From contig NC_049989.1 of NCBI RefSeq assembly GCF_000003815.2, positions 22,102,136-22,157,292 of the forward strand: a DNA stretch of 55,157 bases, read 5' to 3'. The translations under genes and the position numbers were made by a program. Position 1 is the stretch's first letter. The number at the start of each line of letters is the position of its first letter. The notes beneath the pieces are model-generated. The model searched no databases. It saw only the letters and a list, made by a program, of their open reading frames with translations, and was not told the DNA's origin. This DNA comes from Branchiostoma floridae (taxonomy: Eukaryota; Chordata; Leptocardii; Amphioxiformes; Branchiostomatidae). Positions 9,640 through 19,727 of the stretch are shown here, one piece after another.

Positions 9640-10653
9640 ATGATGGAAACAGGTAATGGGTCTCCTACTGCTGTTCCACCAAACGTCAGTGATGGGTCTC
9701 CTACTGCTGTTCCACCGAACGTCAGTGATGGGTCTCCTACTGCTGTTCCACCGAACGTCAGTGATGGGTCTCCTACTGCTGTTCCACCAAACGTCAGTGA
9801 TGGGTCTCCTACTGCTGTTCCACCGAACGTTAGTGATGGGTCTCCTACTGCTATTCCACCAAACGTCAGTGATGGGTCTCCTACTGCTGTTCCACCAAAC
9901 GCCAGTGATGGGTCTCCTACTGCTGTTCCACCGAACGTCAGTGATGGGTCTCCTACTGCTGTTCCACCAAACGTCAGTGATGGGTCTCCTACTGAAGTTT
10001 TATTGGGCAGAGATGCAAGCAAGTTTGAAGACAAGCCGGCAGGAACCAAATCCAGTCTGGACAATCAGCCTGAAACACATACTGGAGAGAAGCCCTACAT
10101 GTGTGGGAAGTGTGGGTACAGGACAGTTTGCAAGTCTATGTTATCCAGACATATGAGAACTCACACAGGTGACAAACCCTACAAGTGTGACCAGTGTGTC
10201 TATTCTGCTGCACAGAAGTCTACTTTGGTCAACCATCTGGCCAAACACACTGGAGAGAAACCCTACATGTGTGGAGAGTGTGGGTACAGGACAGCTAGGA
10301 AAGCTCAGTTATCCGAACATATGAGAACTCATACAGGTGAAAAACCCTACAAATGTGACCAGTGTGACTATTCTGCTGCGTTGAAATCTACCTTGGACAA
10401 ACATATAGCCAAACACACTGGTGAGAAACCCTACATGTGTGGGGAGTGCGGGTATAGGGCAACTTGGAAGGCTGCGTTATCCAAACACATGAGAACGCAT
10501 ACCGGCGAGAAACCCTACAAGTGTGACCAGTGTGACTATTCTGCGGCACGGAAATCTAGCTTAGATAGTCATCACACAGTCAAACACACCGGTGAAAAGC
10601 CCTACATGTGCAGGGCTCCTGACTGCGACCAAGTTGGTCGCATATGCGAGTAG
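9640..10653 (+). CDS. Gene B, left half: repeat leader plus six fingers
   Basis: An open frame of 337 codons. Residues about 8-115 are nine copies of the module SPTAVPPNVSDG followed by SPTEVLLGRD, the leader sequence shared with gene A. Six complete C2H2 fingers follow. The last residues (RAPDCDQVGRICE) come from the inserted element, not from the finger gene. If translated it would be a six-finger protein with a long Pro/Ser/Thr-rich leader. Confidence 0.7.
   Translation: MMETGNGSPTAVPPNVSDGSPTAVPPNVSDGSPTAVPPNVSDGSPTAVPPNVSDGSPTAVPPNVSDGSPTAIPPNVSDGSPTAVPPNASDGSPTAVPPNVSDGSPTAVPPNVSDGSPTEVLLGRDASKFEDKPAGTKSSLDNQPETHTGEKPYMCGKCGYRTVCKSMLSRHMRTHTGDKPYKCDQCVYSAAQKSTLVNHLAKHTGEKPYMCGECGYRTARKAQLSEHMRTHTGEKPYKCDQCDYSAALKSTLDKHIAKHTGEKPYMCGECGYRATWKAALSKHMRTHTGEKPYKCDQCDYSAARKSSLDSHHTVKHTGEKPYMCRAPDCDQVGRICE
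9661..9984 (+). repeat. 36-bp coding tandem repeat in gene B leader (nine units)
   Basis: Nine head-to-tail units of exactly 36 bp encode SPTAVPPNVSDG with almost no variation (one I for V, one A for V). Because 36 is a multiple of three, the other frames also stay open across it, which explains long overlapping false ORFs on both strands. Genes A and C have a single copy of the module in the same place. Confidence 0.95.
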
Positions 10654-11832
10654 AATTCCCCTGGTGCGACCAGATCTGTAACCACAGTCGCACAGTGCGA
10701 CCTATTACAATTAATCATCATTTATCATCCAGCCAAGTAGAATCTTTGCAGGGAAAGGCTGGCCCTGCCAGGTGTCAGTTTCCTCCCCTGACAGGGATGG
10801 TCACACCTCATTAAGGTCTGCCATGTGTCTGTCTATCTTCAATTACATGCACCAAGGAGGTTTAAAAATGTATTTCTACTGGACCTTTATTCATTCCCTT
10901 TGTCCAAACAGATAGGGAAATTTGAGACTATACATGATATATATATATATATTGGTTTGGCCAAGGAGATTTCATGTATAGGAAATAACCTCCTTGGTAT
11001 AGTATGGTATGGTATGATATGCTATGACAGCACGGTAAGTGGAGGTCCAGTAGGCAGTAACAAAACTTATGTAACATGACTTTTTAGACAACAATGTTGC
11101 AGCCCTGTGACAGTGAACAAGTAGGCATTTATAAAAAAAATGGTAGGGTGGAAAGAAAACATTATTGAGGTACAATCTTGGTGTTGGAGAGCGGCCTGCA
11201 CTATTTCTATTTTCAGTTCAATTTCACCCATTTTGTCACACACTTGTACTTTTATACTTATTTGTGTTTTTTTTTTCAATTTAAATGGTAATTTGGGATT
11301 AATCAGTTATTTTTCTATTGTTCTTACAATAAGAAGGCATAATTACTTTTTTGTCTGTGTAACTTGGTTTCAGTATTGAATTCATTTTGATCATCATTAT
11401 ATCGTTCCGTGCCAGTATTTTGATAATCCTTATGTTGCAAGTTTGATTAACTCATTTTTTCGGCATTTAAAACTTGTTCGTCAACAGTGACTGTCATGCC
11501 TGACAAGGCTGGAGGTACAAGAGTCGAGTCTGAATAAAGCAGCCGTCTGTAGCAAAAAAATTATGTGATTTGTCCTCCTATCCCCAAGAACCACCACATC
11601 AATGTAGGCCTTTCACCATATTTAAAGCAAGATTGTTTTTTCTTTTATTTTCACCTCACTTTTATATTACTGTATTGAAATATGCTATTCCAGGTTATCA
11701 ACAATGATTATTAGATTTTTTGCTTCTACAACCAATTTTTATAGTGGTGCTCCTAGATTTTTGCTGGTGCTCCTAAGTTTTAGAGGTTAGGAGCGCAGTG
11801 CTCCTAGGCCAGAAAGTTAGTCTGGAGCCCTG
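10611..11832. mobile_element. hAT-like non-autonomous element inserted in gene B
   Basis: About 1.22 kb bounded by inverted ends CAGGGCTCCTGACT and AGTCTGGAGCCCTG, inserted between codons of finger 7. The flanks share ATGTG (10606-10610 and 11833-11837), a short apparent target duplication. Near the right end a second inverted motif around 'ggagcgcagtgctcct' is visible. No transposase frame is seen. The CAGGG/CCCTG ends are of the hAT type; a 5-bp duplication is shorter than the usual eight. Confidence 0.75.
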
Positions 11833-12903
11833 ATGTGTGGGGATTGTGGGTACAGGACAGCTTGGAAGTCTTACTTATCCGAACATATGAGAACTCATAC
11901 TGGTGACAAACCCTACAAGTGTGACCAGTGTGACTATTCTGCTGCACGGAAATCTGCCTTGGACCAACATATAGCCAAACATACTGGTGAGAAACCCTAC
12001 ATGTGCGGCGAGTGTGGGTTCAGGACAACTAACAAACTTTACCTATCCAGTCATATGAGAACTCATACAGGACGTGAAAAACCCTTCAAGTGTGACCAGT
12101 GTGACTTTTCTGCTGTGAAGAAATGTAATTTGGACAGCCATCTAGCAAAACACTCGGGAGAAAAACCCTTCATGTGTGGAGAGTGTGGGTACAGGACAGC
12201 TCAAAAGTCTAACTTATCCCGACATATGAGAACCCACACTGGTGAAAAACCCTACAAGTGTGACCAGTGTGACTATTCTGCAGCAGTTAAATCCCATTTG
12301 GACCTTCATCTTGCAAAACACTCAGGAGAAAAACGCTACATGTGTGGGGAGTGTGGGTACAGGACAGCAGACAGCAGTAGCTTTTCAAAGCATATGAGAA
12401 CTCATACCGGTGAAAAACCCTACAAGTGTGACCAGTGTGACTATTCTACAGCACAGAAACACCATTTGGACCAGCATCGCACAAAACACACAGGTGAAAA
12501 ACCCTACATTTGTGGGGAGTGTGGGTACAGGACAGCAGACAGCAGTAGGTTTTCAAAGCATATGAGAACTCATACCGGTGAAAAACCCTACAAGTGTGAC
12601 CAGTGTGACTATTCTGCTGCACAAAGAGGCACCTTGCACCAACATATGTTAAAACACACCGGTGACAAACCCTACATGTGTGGGGAGTGCGGGCACAGGG
12701 CTGCTCGAAAGGGTGACTTATCCAAACATATGAGAACTCATACAGGAGAAAAACCCTACAAGTGTGACCAGTGTGACTATTCTGCTGCACTAAAATCCAC
12801 CTTGAAAGGCCATCTAGCGACACACACACTGGAGAGAAGCCCTACATGTGTGGGCAGTGCAGGTATAGGACAGCTCGAAAGAGAGCCTTACCCAAACACA
12901 TGA
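11833..12903 (+). CDS. Gene B, right half: about twelve C2H2 fingers
   Basis: An open frame opening at an ATG that is really an internal methionine of finger 7 (..YMCGDCG). It encodes the rest of that finger and eleven complete fingers in strict alternation of the CGECG and CDQCD types. After GHLATHT the frame shifts because of an extra CA in a short CA run near 12825, and the product ends with an unrelated tail (LERSPTCVG..). In another frame the expected finger (YMCGQCRYRTARKRALPKH) is still visible up to about 12930. Confidence 0.7.
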   Translation: MCGDCGYRTAWKSYLSEHMRTHTGDKPYKCDQCDYSAARKSALDQHIAKHTGEKPYMCGECGFRTTNKLYLSSHMRTHTGREKPFKCDQCDFSAVKKCNLDSHLAKHSGEKPFMCGECGYRTAQKSNLSRHMRTHTGEKPYKCDQCDYSAAVKSHLDLHLAKHSGEKRYMCGECGYRTADSSSFSKHMRTHTGEKPYKCDQCDYSTAQKHHLDQHRTKHTGEKPYICGECGYRTADSSRFSKHMRTHTGEKPYKCDQCDYSAAQRGTLHQHMLKHTGDKPYMCGECGHRAARKGDLSKHMRTHTGEKPYKCDQCDYSAALKSTLKGHLATHTLERSPTCVGSAGIGQLEREPYPNT

Positions 12904-13825
12904 GAACTCAAACAAGTGAGAACATACATGTATGAGCAGTGTGAGTACCCAGCTCTAAAATCAGATGTCGCCTGACATTTAGTCAAGCTAAAGAGAAACT
13001 CTGTATGGGGGTATGGAAGTGTAAGAACTGCTTGTGTTCCACGCCGATGTCTGATAATAAACCACCTCACAGTTTCGAGTGCGCATCTACAGGGATGGTG
13101 CATTGTGGGCTAAGGTCAAAGTTGAAGGTCCTGTATTTTGTATTTGTCACTTGTTGAGGAGCATTTGTAACATTCCTCTTGGGAAGGCATTAACCTAGGA
13201 CATAACGAACAACCTCCTGCGGTGCTGGAACTGTGAGAAGACTTATATGTACTAAAGAGAATCCATATAGATATGATAACACTGTACAGCATCTGTACAT
13301 CTTCTTGTTCTTAATGTCTTGTACTTTTGTGTCTGTGAACAGAAGATTAAGTAGTACAGAAAAACGTAGTTACTCAAGCAAATGGATATGGTTTTGGAAA
13401 TGGTCAGATGTTTAAACTGGAATCCACCAGTTTTCTGCACACTATTCCGTATCAGGTACCGTTTATACTAATGCCGCACCAAGTACTTGTATAGTATATA
13501 TATCCTAAAATAAAGGTTGTACTTTAGTTAACAGTTGTCCGCAAACTTAGATACTGTAATGTTTATTTTTTTACTTACATATATTTACTAACCTGTACAC
13601 TATATATTTGTACACTAATAATTATGCTATGCCCGAAGTATTAAACTTTATGAAGAATTGCATAATAAGAAACAATTGATGTGTAAGAACACAGTTAAGT
13701 CAATATATGATAATTTTTGACAAGAGAAAATAAAAGTAAATTGATGAAGGAACAAACTCCCTTCCATTTTCTTATGTGGTAGATACAGGTTAGGCAAAAT
13801 CTTTCCAGTCGCTCCAACAGGCATT
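12904..13825 (+). other. 3' flank of gene B
   Basis: Shared 3' flank of the finger units, closely matching 15575-15910 and 16360-16420. AATAAA occurs near 13507 and again near 13726, both conserved in position between units. No coding gene seen. Confidence 0.5.
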
Positions 13826-14502
13826 ACATAAAGGTCACACACAAAATAAGAACAGAAAGGTCAAGATATGGTTGCGACTTTTACAATGTAGGCAGACCTT
13901 CTCAGACACTAAATCGGGTAATCAGGCGTAAATACGACCTTTCACCTCCTGATAAGTTGACCTTTCACTCCTTGGACAGCCAAGAGGACTCTTGCGGGAT
14001 TGTGTGAAGGTAAAAACCAACACTGGAAGCAGGTAAGACCTGCAGTTGACTGCCAAATGACTGCCTTATCATGAAGCAGAGTAGCTATAGGTCATCTCTA
14101 TGGTGTATGGGACACATGATTTAGGACGGAGTGTAAGACTTGTCGGTGTGAGAAAACTGGGGAGGGGGCCGAAACTACATGTCACGTCTTTCGAGGGTCA
14201 TTTCTGTAAAAAAAACCTCTAAGATGGCAGCTATAAAATCATCAAAATGAGAAAAGTTCAATAAAAAACATGTAAATATTGACAACACATTTCCAGGACA
14301 TCAATAGGTGGTACCTTTTAATGAAAATGAAGGGGGGGGGGGGGGGGGAGGAGGAAGTAAAGAATTTACAAGTCGGTCCGATTATAACGTCATTACGATC
14401 CGATGGGAGTGGAGGCAGGGCAGTTATTGTAGCAAGTTTGGGATTTTTGTATCAGGAAAAAGAAATACTATGGACTCTATTTCTCTATAATCTAGGTCAG
14501 AC
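13826..14502 (+). other. 5' flank of gene C
   Basis: Matches the 5' flanks of genes A (540-1585) and B. It shows what the flank looks like without the retrotransposon, which defines that element's ends. A poly-G run occurs at 14331-14348. No coding gene seen. Confidence 0.5.
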
Positions 14503-15570
14503 ATGGCAGAGGCAGGAAACGGATCTCCTACTGCTGTTACCCAGAACTTCTGCCATGGATCTCCTACTAGAGTTTTATGGTAAAGAGCAAGCAAGGTTGA
14601 AGACAAGACGACGGGAACCAAAACCAGTATGGATAACCAGCCAAAAACACGTCCTGATGATAAACCCTACATGTGTGGGGAGTGTGGGTACAAGACAGGT
14701 AAAAGGTCTGACTTATCTCGACACATGAGAACTCATACTGGTGAAAAGCCCTACAAGTGTGATCAGTGTGACTATTCTGCTACACAGAAATCGCATTTGG
14801 AGCAACATGTAGCAAAGAACACCGGTGAGAAACCCTACATGTGTGGCGAGTGTGGGCACAGGACAGCTCACAAGTCTAACTTAACCCAACATATGAGAAC
14901 ACATACAGGCAAAAAACCCTACAAGTGTAACCAGTGTGATTATTCTGCTGCAGTGAAGTCTACCTTGGACAAGCATCTAACCAAACACACAGGTGAGAAA
15001 CCCTACATGTGTGGTGAGTGTGGGTACCGGACAGGAGACAAGCGTAACCTATCCAGACATATGAAAACTCATACTGGAGAGAAACCTTACAAGTGTGACC
15101 AGTGTGATTATTCTGCTGCACAGAAATCTAATTTGGACCAACATGTAGCCAAACACACAGGTGAGAAGCCCTACATGTGTGGGGAGTGCGGGTACAGGAC
15201 GGCTCGAAGAGATAATTTATCCCTACATATGAGAACTCATACCGGTGAAAAGCCCTACAAGTGTGACCACTGTGATTATTCTGCTGCTCAGAAATGTCAT
15301 TTGAATGAACATCTTGCAAAACACTCAGGAGAAAAACCCTTCATGTGTGGGGAGTGTGGGTACAGGACAGCTTTCAGGGGTAGCCTTTCAAGACATATGA
15401 GAACTCATACAGGAGAAAAACCCTACAAGTGTGACCAGTGTGACTATTCTGCTGCACTAAAATCCACCTTGAAAGGCCATCTAGCAACACACACACTGGA
15501 GAGAAGCCCTACATGTGTGAGCAGTGCAGGTATAGGACAGCTCGAAAGAGAGCCTTACCCAAACACATGA
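14503..15570 (+). pseudogene. C2H2 zinc-finger gene C with an in-frame stop in the leader
   Basis: From the ATG at 14503 the leader (MAEAGNGSPTAV..) matches genes A and B but hits TAA at 14581-14583, codon 27. The frame then continues open without a shift (SKVEDKTTGTKTSMDNQPK) through ten fingers to 15570. Translation could still begin at the methionine at 14629, seven or so residues before the first finger, giving a 313-residue protein with all ten fingers but without the leader. Finger 2 ends HVAKN and so lacks its last ligand. The end of the frame carries the same CA-run frameshift and the same false tail as gene B. Confidence 0.7.
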
Positions 15571-15900
15571 GAAGTCAAACAAGTGAGAACATACATGTAT
15601 GAGCAGTGTGAGTACCCAGCTCTAAAATCAGATGTCGCCTGACATTTAGTCAAGCTAAAGAGAAACTCTGTATGTATATGGAACAAAGGGGGTATGGAAG
15701 TGTAAGAACTGCTTGTGTTCCATGCCGATGTCTGATAATAAACCACCTCACAGTTTCGAGTGCGCATCTAGTGACGGGGCATTGTGGGCTAAGGTCAAAG
15801 TTGAAGGTCCTGTATTTTGTATTTGTCATTTGTTGAGGAGCATTTGTAACATTCCTCTTGGGAAGGCATTAACCTAGGACATTATGACAACATCCTACAG
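15571..15900 (+). other. Frameshifted last finger and 3' flank of gene C
   Basis: From about 15510 to 15600 another frame encodes the missing last finger (YMCEQCRYRTARKRALPKH) followed by a stop near 15600, as in gene B. The rest is the shared 3' flank. Confidence 0.5.
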
Positions 15901-15919
15901 TGCTGGAACTATGAGAAGA

Positions 15920-16356
15920 TAGGGGTGGGCACCGGTACAGAAAATTCAGATCCAGGTCCGGTTCAGGTCCAAAGGATCAGGTCCAGGTCCGGACCTGAAC
16001 CTGGACCTAATTCAGTATGACTCATACCAATGGTCCATTTCACTACAAAGAAATCTGTTTTGTGGAGACAGTGTTAGAATTAAAATGGCGTTATTAAATC
16101 CTACAACACTAACTGCACCTGTACGATTGGCTGTAAAACTTGGTCGAAATGACTATAAACTCTACTCTACTTCACTCTTCATATTTTCTTCCACCTGTAA
16201 GCGCCAAAACGTTTGAATGCCTGATAAAATAATATGTTGATTTTCTAATCGGTCCAACATCCGGTTTGCCTAATTTTTTCAGGTCCGTTTTTTCTGGACC
16301 GGTCCAATAAGAAAAAACGATTTTGTACCAGTACGCTGTACCGATACCCAGCCCTA
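15920..16356. mobile_element. hAT-type MITE, family M1, copy 1
   Basis: 437 bp starting TAGGGGTGGGCACCGGTAC and ending GTACCGATACCCAGCCCTA (inverted). Flanked by a perfect 8-bp target duplication TGAGAAGA (15912-15919 and 16357-16364). Inside are facing arrays of AGGTCC-type and GGACCTGAACC-type motifs. It interrupts the duplicated 3' flank of gene C, which is continuous in genes A and B. No coding capacity. Confidence 0.9.
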
Positions 16357-16518
16357 TGAGAAGACTTATTTGTACTAAAGAGAATCCCTATAGATATGGT
16401 AACACTGTATATATAGTAACTGTTCATGTACATCATCTCTAGGCAGCACTTCATGTTTGTGGCAAAAAATTCTGCAGCAGACATTGCTTGTAATTGTTAG
16501 AAGTAACGTTATATAGTG

Positions 16519-17100
16519 TATATAACCTCCTTCGGTCAATATTGACCATGGTAAAATCCTAATTGATATCACAGCGCCGACTGTGGCAAAACAGTCCTAT
16601 ACGAGAATGACAGTCTCTGACACAGGGGGCACATCTGTAAGCTGACTCCGGTCTGTTGCAGAGTTCTTTTTGCCTGATCCGCTTTTCTCCAGTCACATAT
16701 AAATTCCCCGTGACCAGAGGTTTTGTCCATTCTGCCCAAATGAGATCGAAGACGAACGTCACTTTGTTATGGATTGTTCTCGATATAACGATAAACGCAC
16801 AGAGCTGTTCACATTACTTTCCGCTTTCAGACTTTGCTACTCTCTGTTCGATAGATAAATTTAACTACATTCTGGGAGGCGATAATCCTCACTGTGTAGA
16901 AGTAGGTAAATATATCCACGATTGTTTATACCTTAGAACCAATAGTGTAAATGACATGCTAGACCCTTTATGTTAATGCATCCATACCTATAGATATCCA
17001 TATATGTGTGTTTAGTTGTACTGTAAGTAGTGTTATACATGTACATGTAGACCTTACGAAAGTCGCTGTACTTTTGTCGTGTCAATAAAGATTGTATTAT
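16519..17100 (+). mobile_element. 3' remnant of a second non-LTR retrotransposon
   Basis: On the + strand a decayed frame reads CPNEIEDERHFVMDCSRY..ELFTLLSAF and, after a shift, DKFNYILGGDN..; the C-x2-C..H-F-x4-C pattern is typical of the C-terminal end of reverse transcriptase proteins. AATAAAG near 17085 is close to its end. Related but shorter copies are seen at 27868-28050 and 31170-31260, all beginning with a TATTG-CCATGGTAAAA-like phrase. The clade cannot be told from this fragment. Confidence 0.6.
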
Positions 17101-19333
17101 AACCAACTTGGCAATAGGGTAGAGTATGGGAGCCCTGATATTAAACCATCTAGGGGCACATTCAGACTTGTGTCACAAAGAATGAAGAAACAGGGATTGA
17201 ACACTTGCTGTGCGTTTGGACCATTTGCTCTTTCTCTCTTTCATTTATTTATTTATTGTACTTCCCAATGGTGGGGAGACAAAACAGGTGATACCACCTC
17301 TGCAAGTTGTCTCCCCAAATTTCTCTCGCTCTAATTCACTCAATCACCCAAACTTTCCCTCACTCAAACATCCATGATGATTCTTGCAGTTCCATTTTTG
17401 TATGGCCACATTGATTTAATTTTATTGCTGCCCTGATTCAAGACGATGATGGTGAACTTGAAAATCAACAAAAACGGGAAAGTTTGTACATTGCATGCAT
17501 GCAGTAAATATCCTCTTGATAAATGTCTAATATTTACCTGTTGGATTGGATAATAAAAATCAGTCTGAGAAGTTTGTACAGTGAAGTTTTGCCTTGATGT
17601 TTTACGAAATAAATGAATTAAGGACTTGATTTCATTGATATGTTTTTGGTCTGACATTTTGTTTTGTGAATTGTATAACATTCAATATGTCATTACAAAA
17701 TGTATTAATACTATGTGTATGTATCAGTTCATTAATTTCATTGTACGTCTCAGTTTCCATTATGTTGATAGTGTATAATTTTTTCACATTTTTCACTTTA
17801 TGTTTTGTTACCTGGGCAACCTTGGAAATCTGCTAAAAATGCTGAAGGAGCTAACCAGGAGAGTAAATAAAGTTGTTGGAGCGAATAAAAAGATGTGAGC
17901 TTATACTAAGGTGGAAAGAAACAACATCTTAGTCAGAACTTTGTTCTCAAATAACGTATATTTGTCCAAGCACAGAATTAATTAAAGTGGAGACAATATT
18001 GTCGGTGTACAGCGTTCCTAAATACAAATGAATTATGGACAGAACAAGCTAAAGTTGCAGCACAACTACACTCCAAACACAACAACACCATACAAATCTA
18101 GAACCTCCGCGTGCCTACGTTTCTCTCACACTCAATTATAGTATTATTTATAGCTAGTGTGTTGAATGAGTCAATGTACAATCTTACACATTATGAACAA
18201 GTGCGCCCCCTTGCAGAAATCTGTATCATTACAGTAGTACAAGACACCCACTTATTCCACATTGGTTTGGGCGAGGAAGTCTCACATTTCATCATATCCA
18301 CAAGAATTTCTGCCGTGAAAAAAAAAAAAAAAAGACATAGTGAACACAAGCAAATGGCTGCAGGATAGACAATGATCAGTTCATTTGTTTTTGCCAGGGT
18401 GAAAATGTGGAAGCTAAAATCATTGTTTATGTGGATAAATTGTAAGTTAGTCTTATACAATGTCTCTGATTAACTACTTCTGAGCAAAACTGTACACTAC
18501 ACTCCAGACATCCCCTTGTCAAAGTGTTGCAATACAAACAGGCCTTTTTTTTTTACAGAAAACTAGAGTATCCCAATGTGCAACGGGGGTCACAATTTAG
18601 ACTATTGCACCAGAATTCTGCAATTCAGGACTGGAAAAGAACATTGGACTGTTACACTTTGATAAAGGAGGGGGGGGCAGAATGGTGCAGAGACAGGAGG
18701 AATGACAATGCTATTTGTAAGTAGTCTGTAGTGAGATTTTTTGCAATCTTTGCACCCCTGTGTGGAGAAATGGACTTGACTGCATCCACAGTTGAAACAA
18801 TGACCAAGGTTTTGACCTCAAATATTGGTATGAGGCCCTCTCAGAGTAATCTTACAGTGACCTTGATAACTCTGTTTCTGATTCTCCACACTGTAGAGGT
18901 CATTTGTCTACCCTATGGCAGCCATTTTGGTGACCTTCACCTGACCTGACCAAATATGACAATACACAAAAGAAAGCTTTTTGTTTTTAACCTGATTGCA
19001 AATGTTGTTGAACTTGACCCTTTACACTTTGACCTCTAAAGAGATCTCCAAGATGGCTGCTGAGGGTCACCAGAATAAGTCACACACTTGAAGCAAACAG
19101 TTCATATAAAAAAAATGGTCTAACTTAGACTTTCTCTAAACATTAACACAGAGTAAAGTGGTACTTTTCATTCTATCTGAGGGGTGCTTGTCAGGGATTA
19201 AGCCATGCTGAGGCTCACACAAGGCAAACGTTACTTTTCCATGTAGATGTTTGTATGTTTAGTTATTTGTTATGGCTGTAGGGCTGCACAAGGTGGGGCG
19301 GCCCACCTCGCAGTCGCTTGAAGGGGGAGAAAA
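17101..19333. other. Intergenic DNA between zinc-finger array and UNC119
   Basis: No gene, RNA gene or clear mobile element recognised. AT-rich, with a poly-A run at 18319-18334 and scattered short open frames that show no domain or codon pattern. Confidence 0.5.
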
Positions 19334-19339
19334 TTTATT
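19334..19339 (-). terminator. Polyadenylation signal of UNC119 (AATAAA)
   Basis: AATAAA on the - strand 267 bp after the UNC119 stop codon; the first canonical hexamer downstream. It predicts a 3' UTR of about 290 bp. Confidence 0.5.
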
Positions 19340-19605
19340 CAATGCCAGTTCATCAACAAACACTACACAAGACCAGTAACCACCGAAGGCTCCACTGCAC
19401 TTGCCACCCCCGTATCTAAAATGGACGATTCTCGGCTACAGCTTGTGTCAGCACTGATGCAGGCCAAACCATTTCAATCTAGGGTAGGGTCAGGGTGTTT
19501 TTCTTTGGAGGGCAGGGGTCGCTGGAGTTCAAAGGTTACTGGCCAAAGCTAGACCTAATCTGCTGCCCTGAAGTATCCCATGATTCCCTGGAGGTATCCC
19601 AGAGT

Positions 19606-19727
19606 TCACTGCTGCATGATGCCCCCGTTGTACGCGTAGTCGGCCTTGTTGTGCATGATGAGATTGTTGTCCACGAAGTAGAAGCTATCTGATTTCGTCT
19701 CGTAGGGATGGTCGATCATCTCCTGAA
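19606..19727 (-). CDS. UNC119: UNC119 exon 5 (last)
   Basis: Encodes [40 protein letters not shown] and a TGA stop at 19606-19608. Acceptor CCCCTGCAG at 19728. The start of the exon is repeated upstream. Confidence 0.95.

Larger units (their letters stand above)
9640..12903 (+). pseudogene. C2H2 zinc-finger gene B, split by a transposon insertion
   Basis: The two halves (9640-10610 and 11833-12903) are one finger gene: the left half stops inside finger 7 after YMC and the right half resumes with CGDCGYRTAWK.., the next expected residues. The start ATG at 9640 (a second ATG at 9643) matches the starts of A and C. The leader carries nine 12-residue repeats, and then come six complete fingers, the interrupted seventh and eleven more. 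One finger has H-x4-H (HHTVKH) and one linker an extra residue (TGREKP). A CA-repeat frameshift near 12825 removes the last finger. As it stands the left half would read through into the insertion and stop at 10653; a shortened protein or splicing around the insert cannot be excluded. Confidence 0.75.

Noticed and set aside
9600-10156. Overlapping - strand frame (GDPSLTFGGTAV) and + frame (MGLLLLFHQTSV) across gene B leader
   Set aside because: Shadows of the 36-bp coding repeat.
12446-12829. - strand frames opposite the finger genes (CRVFHRYEFSYV..)
   Set aside because: Antisense of tandem C2H2 fingers, a usual artefact of repeated coding DNA.
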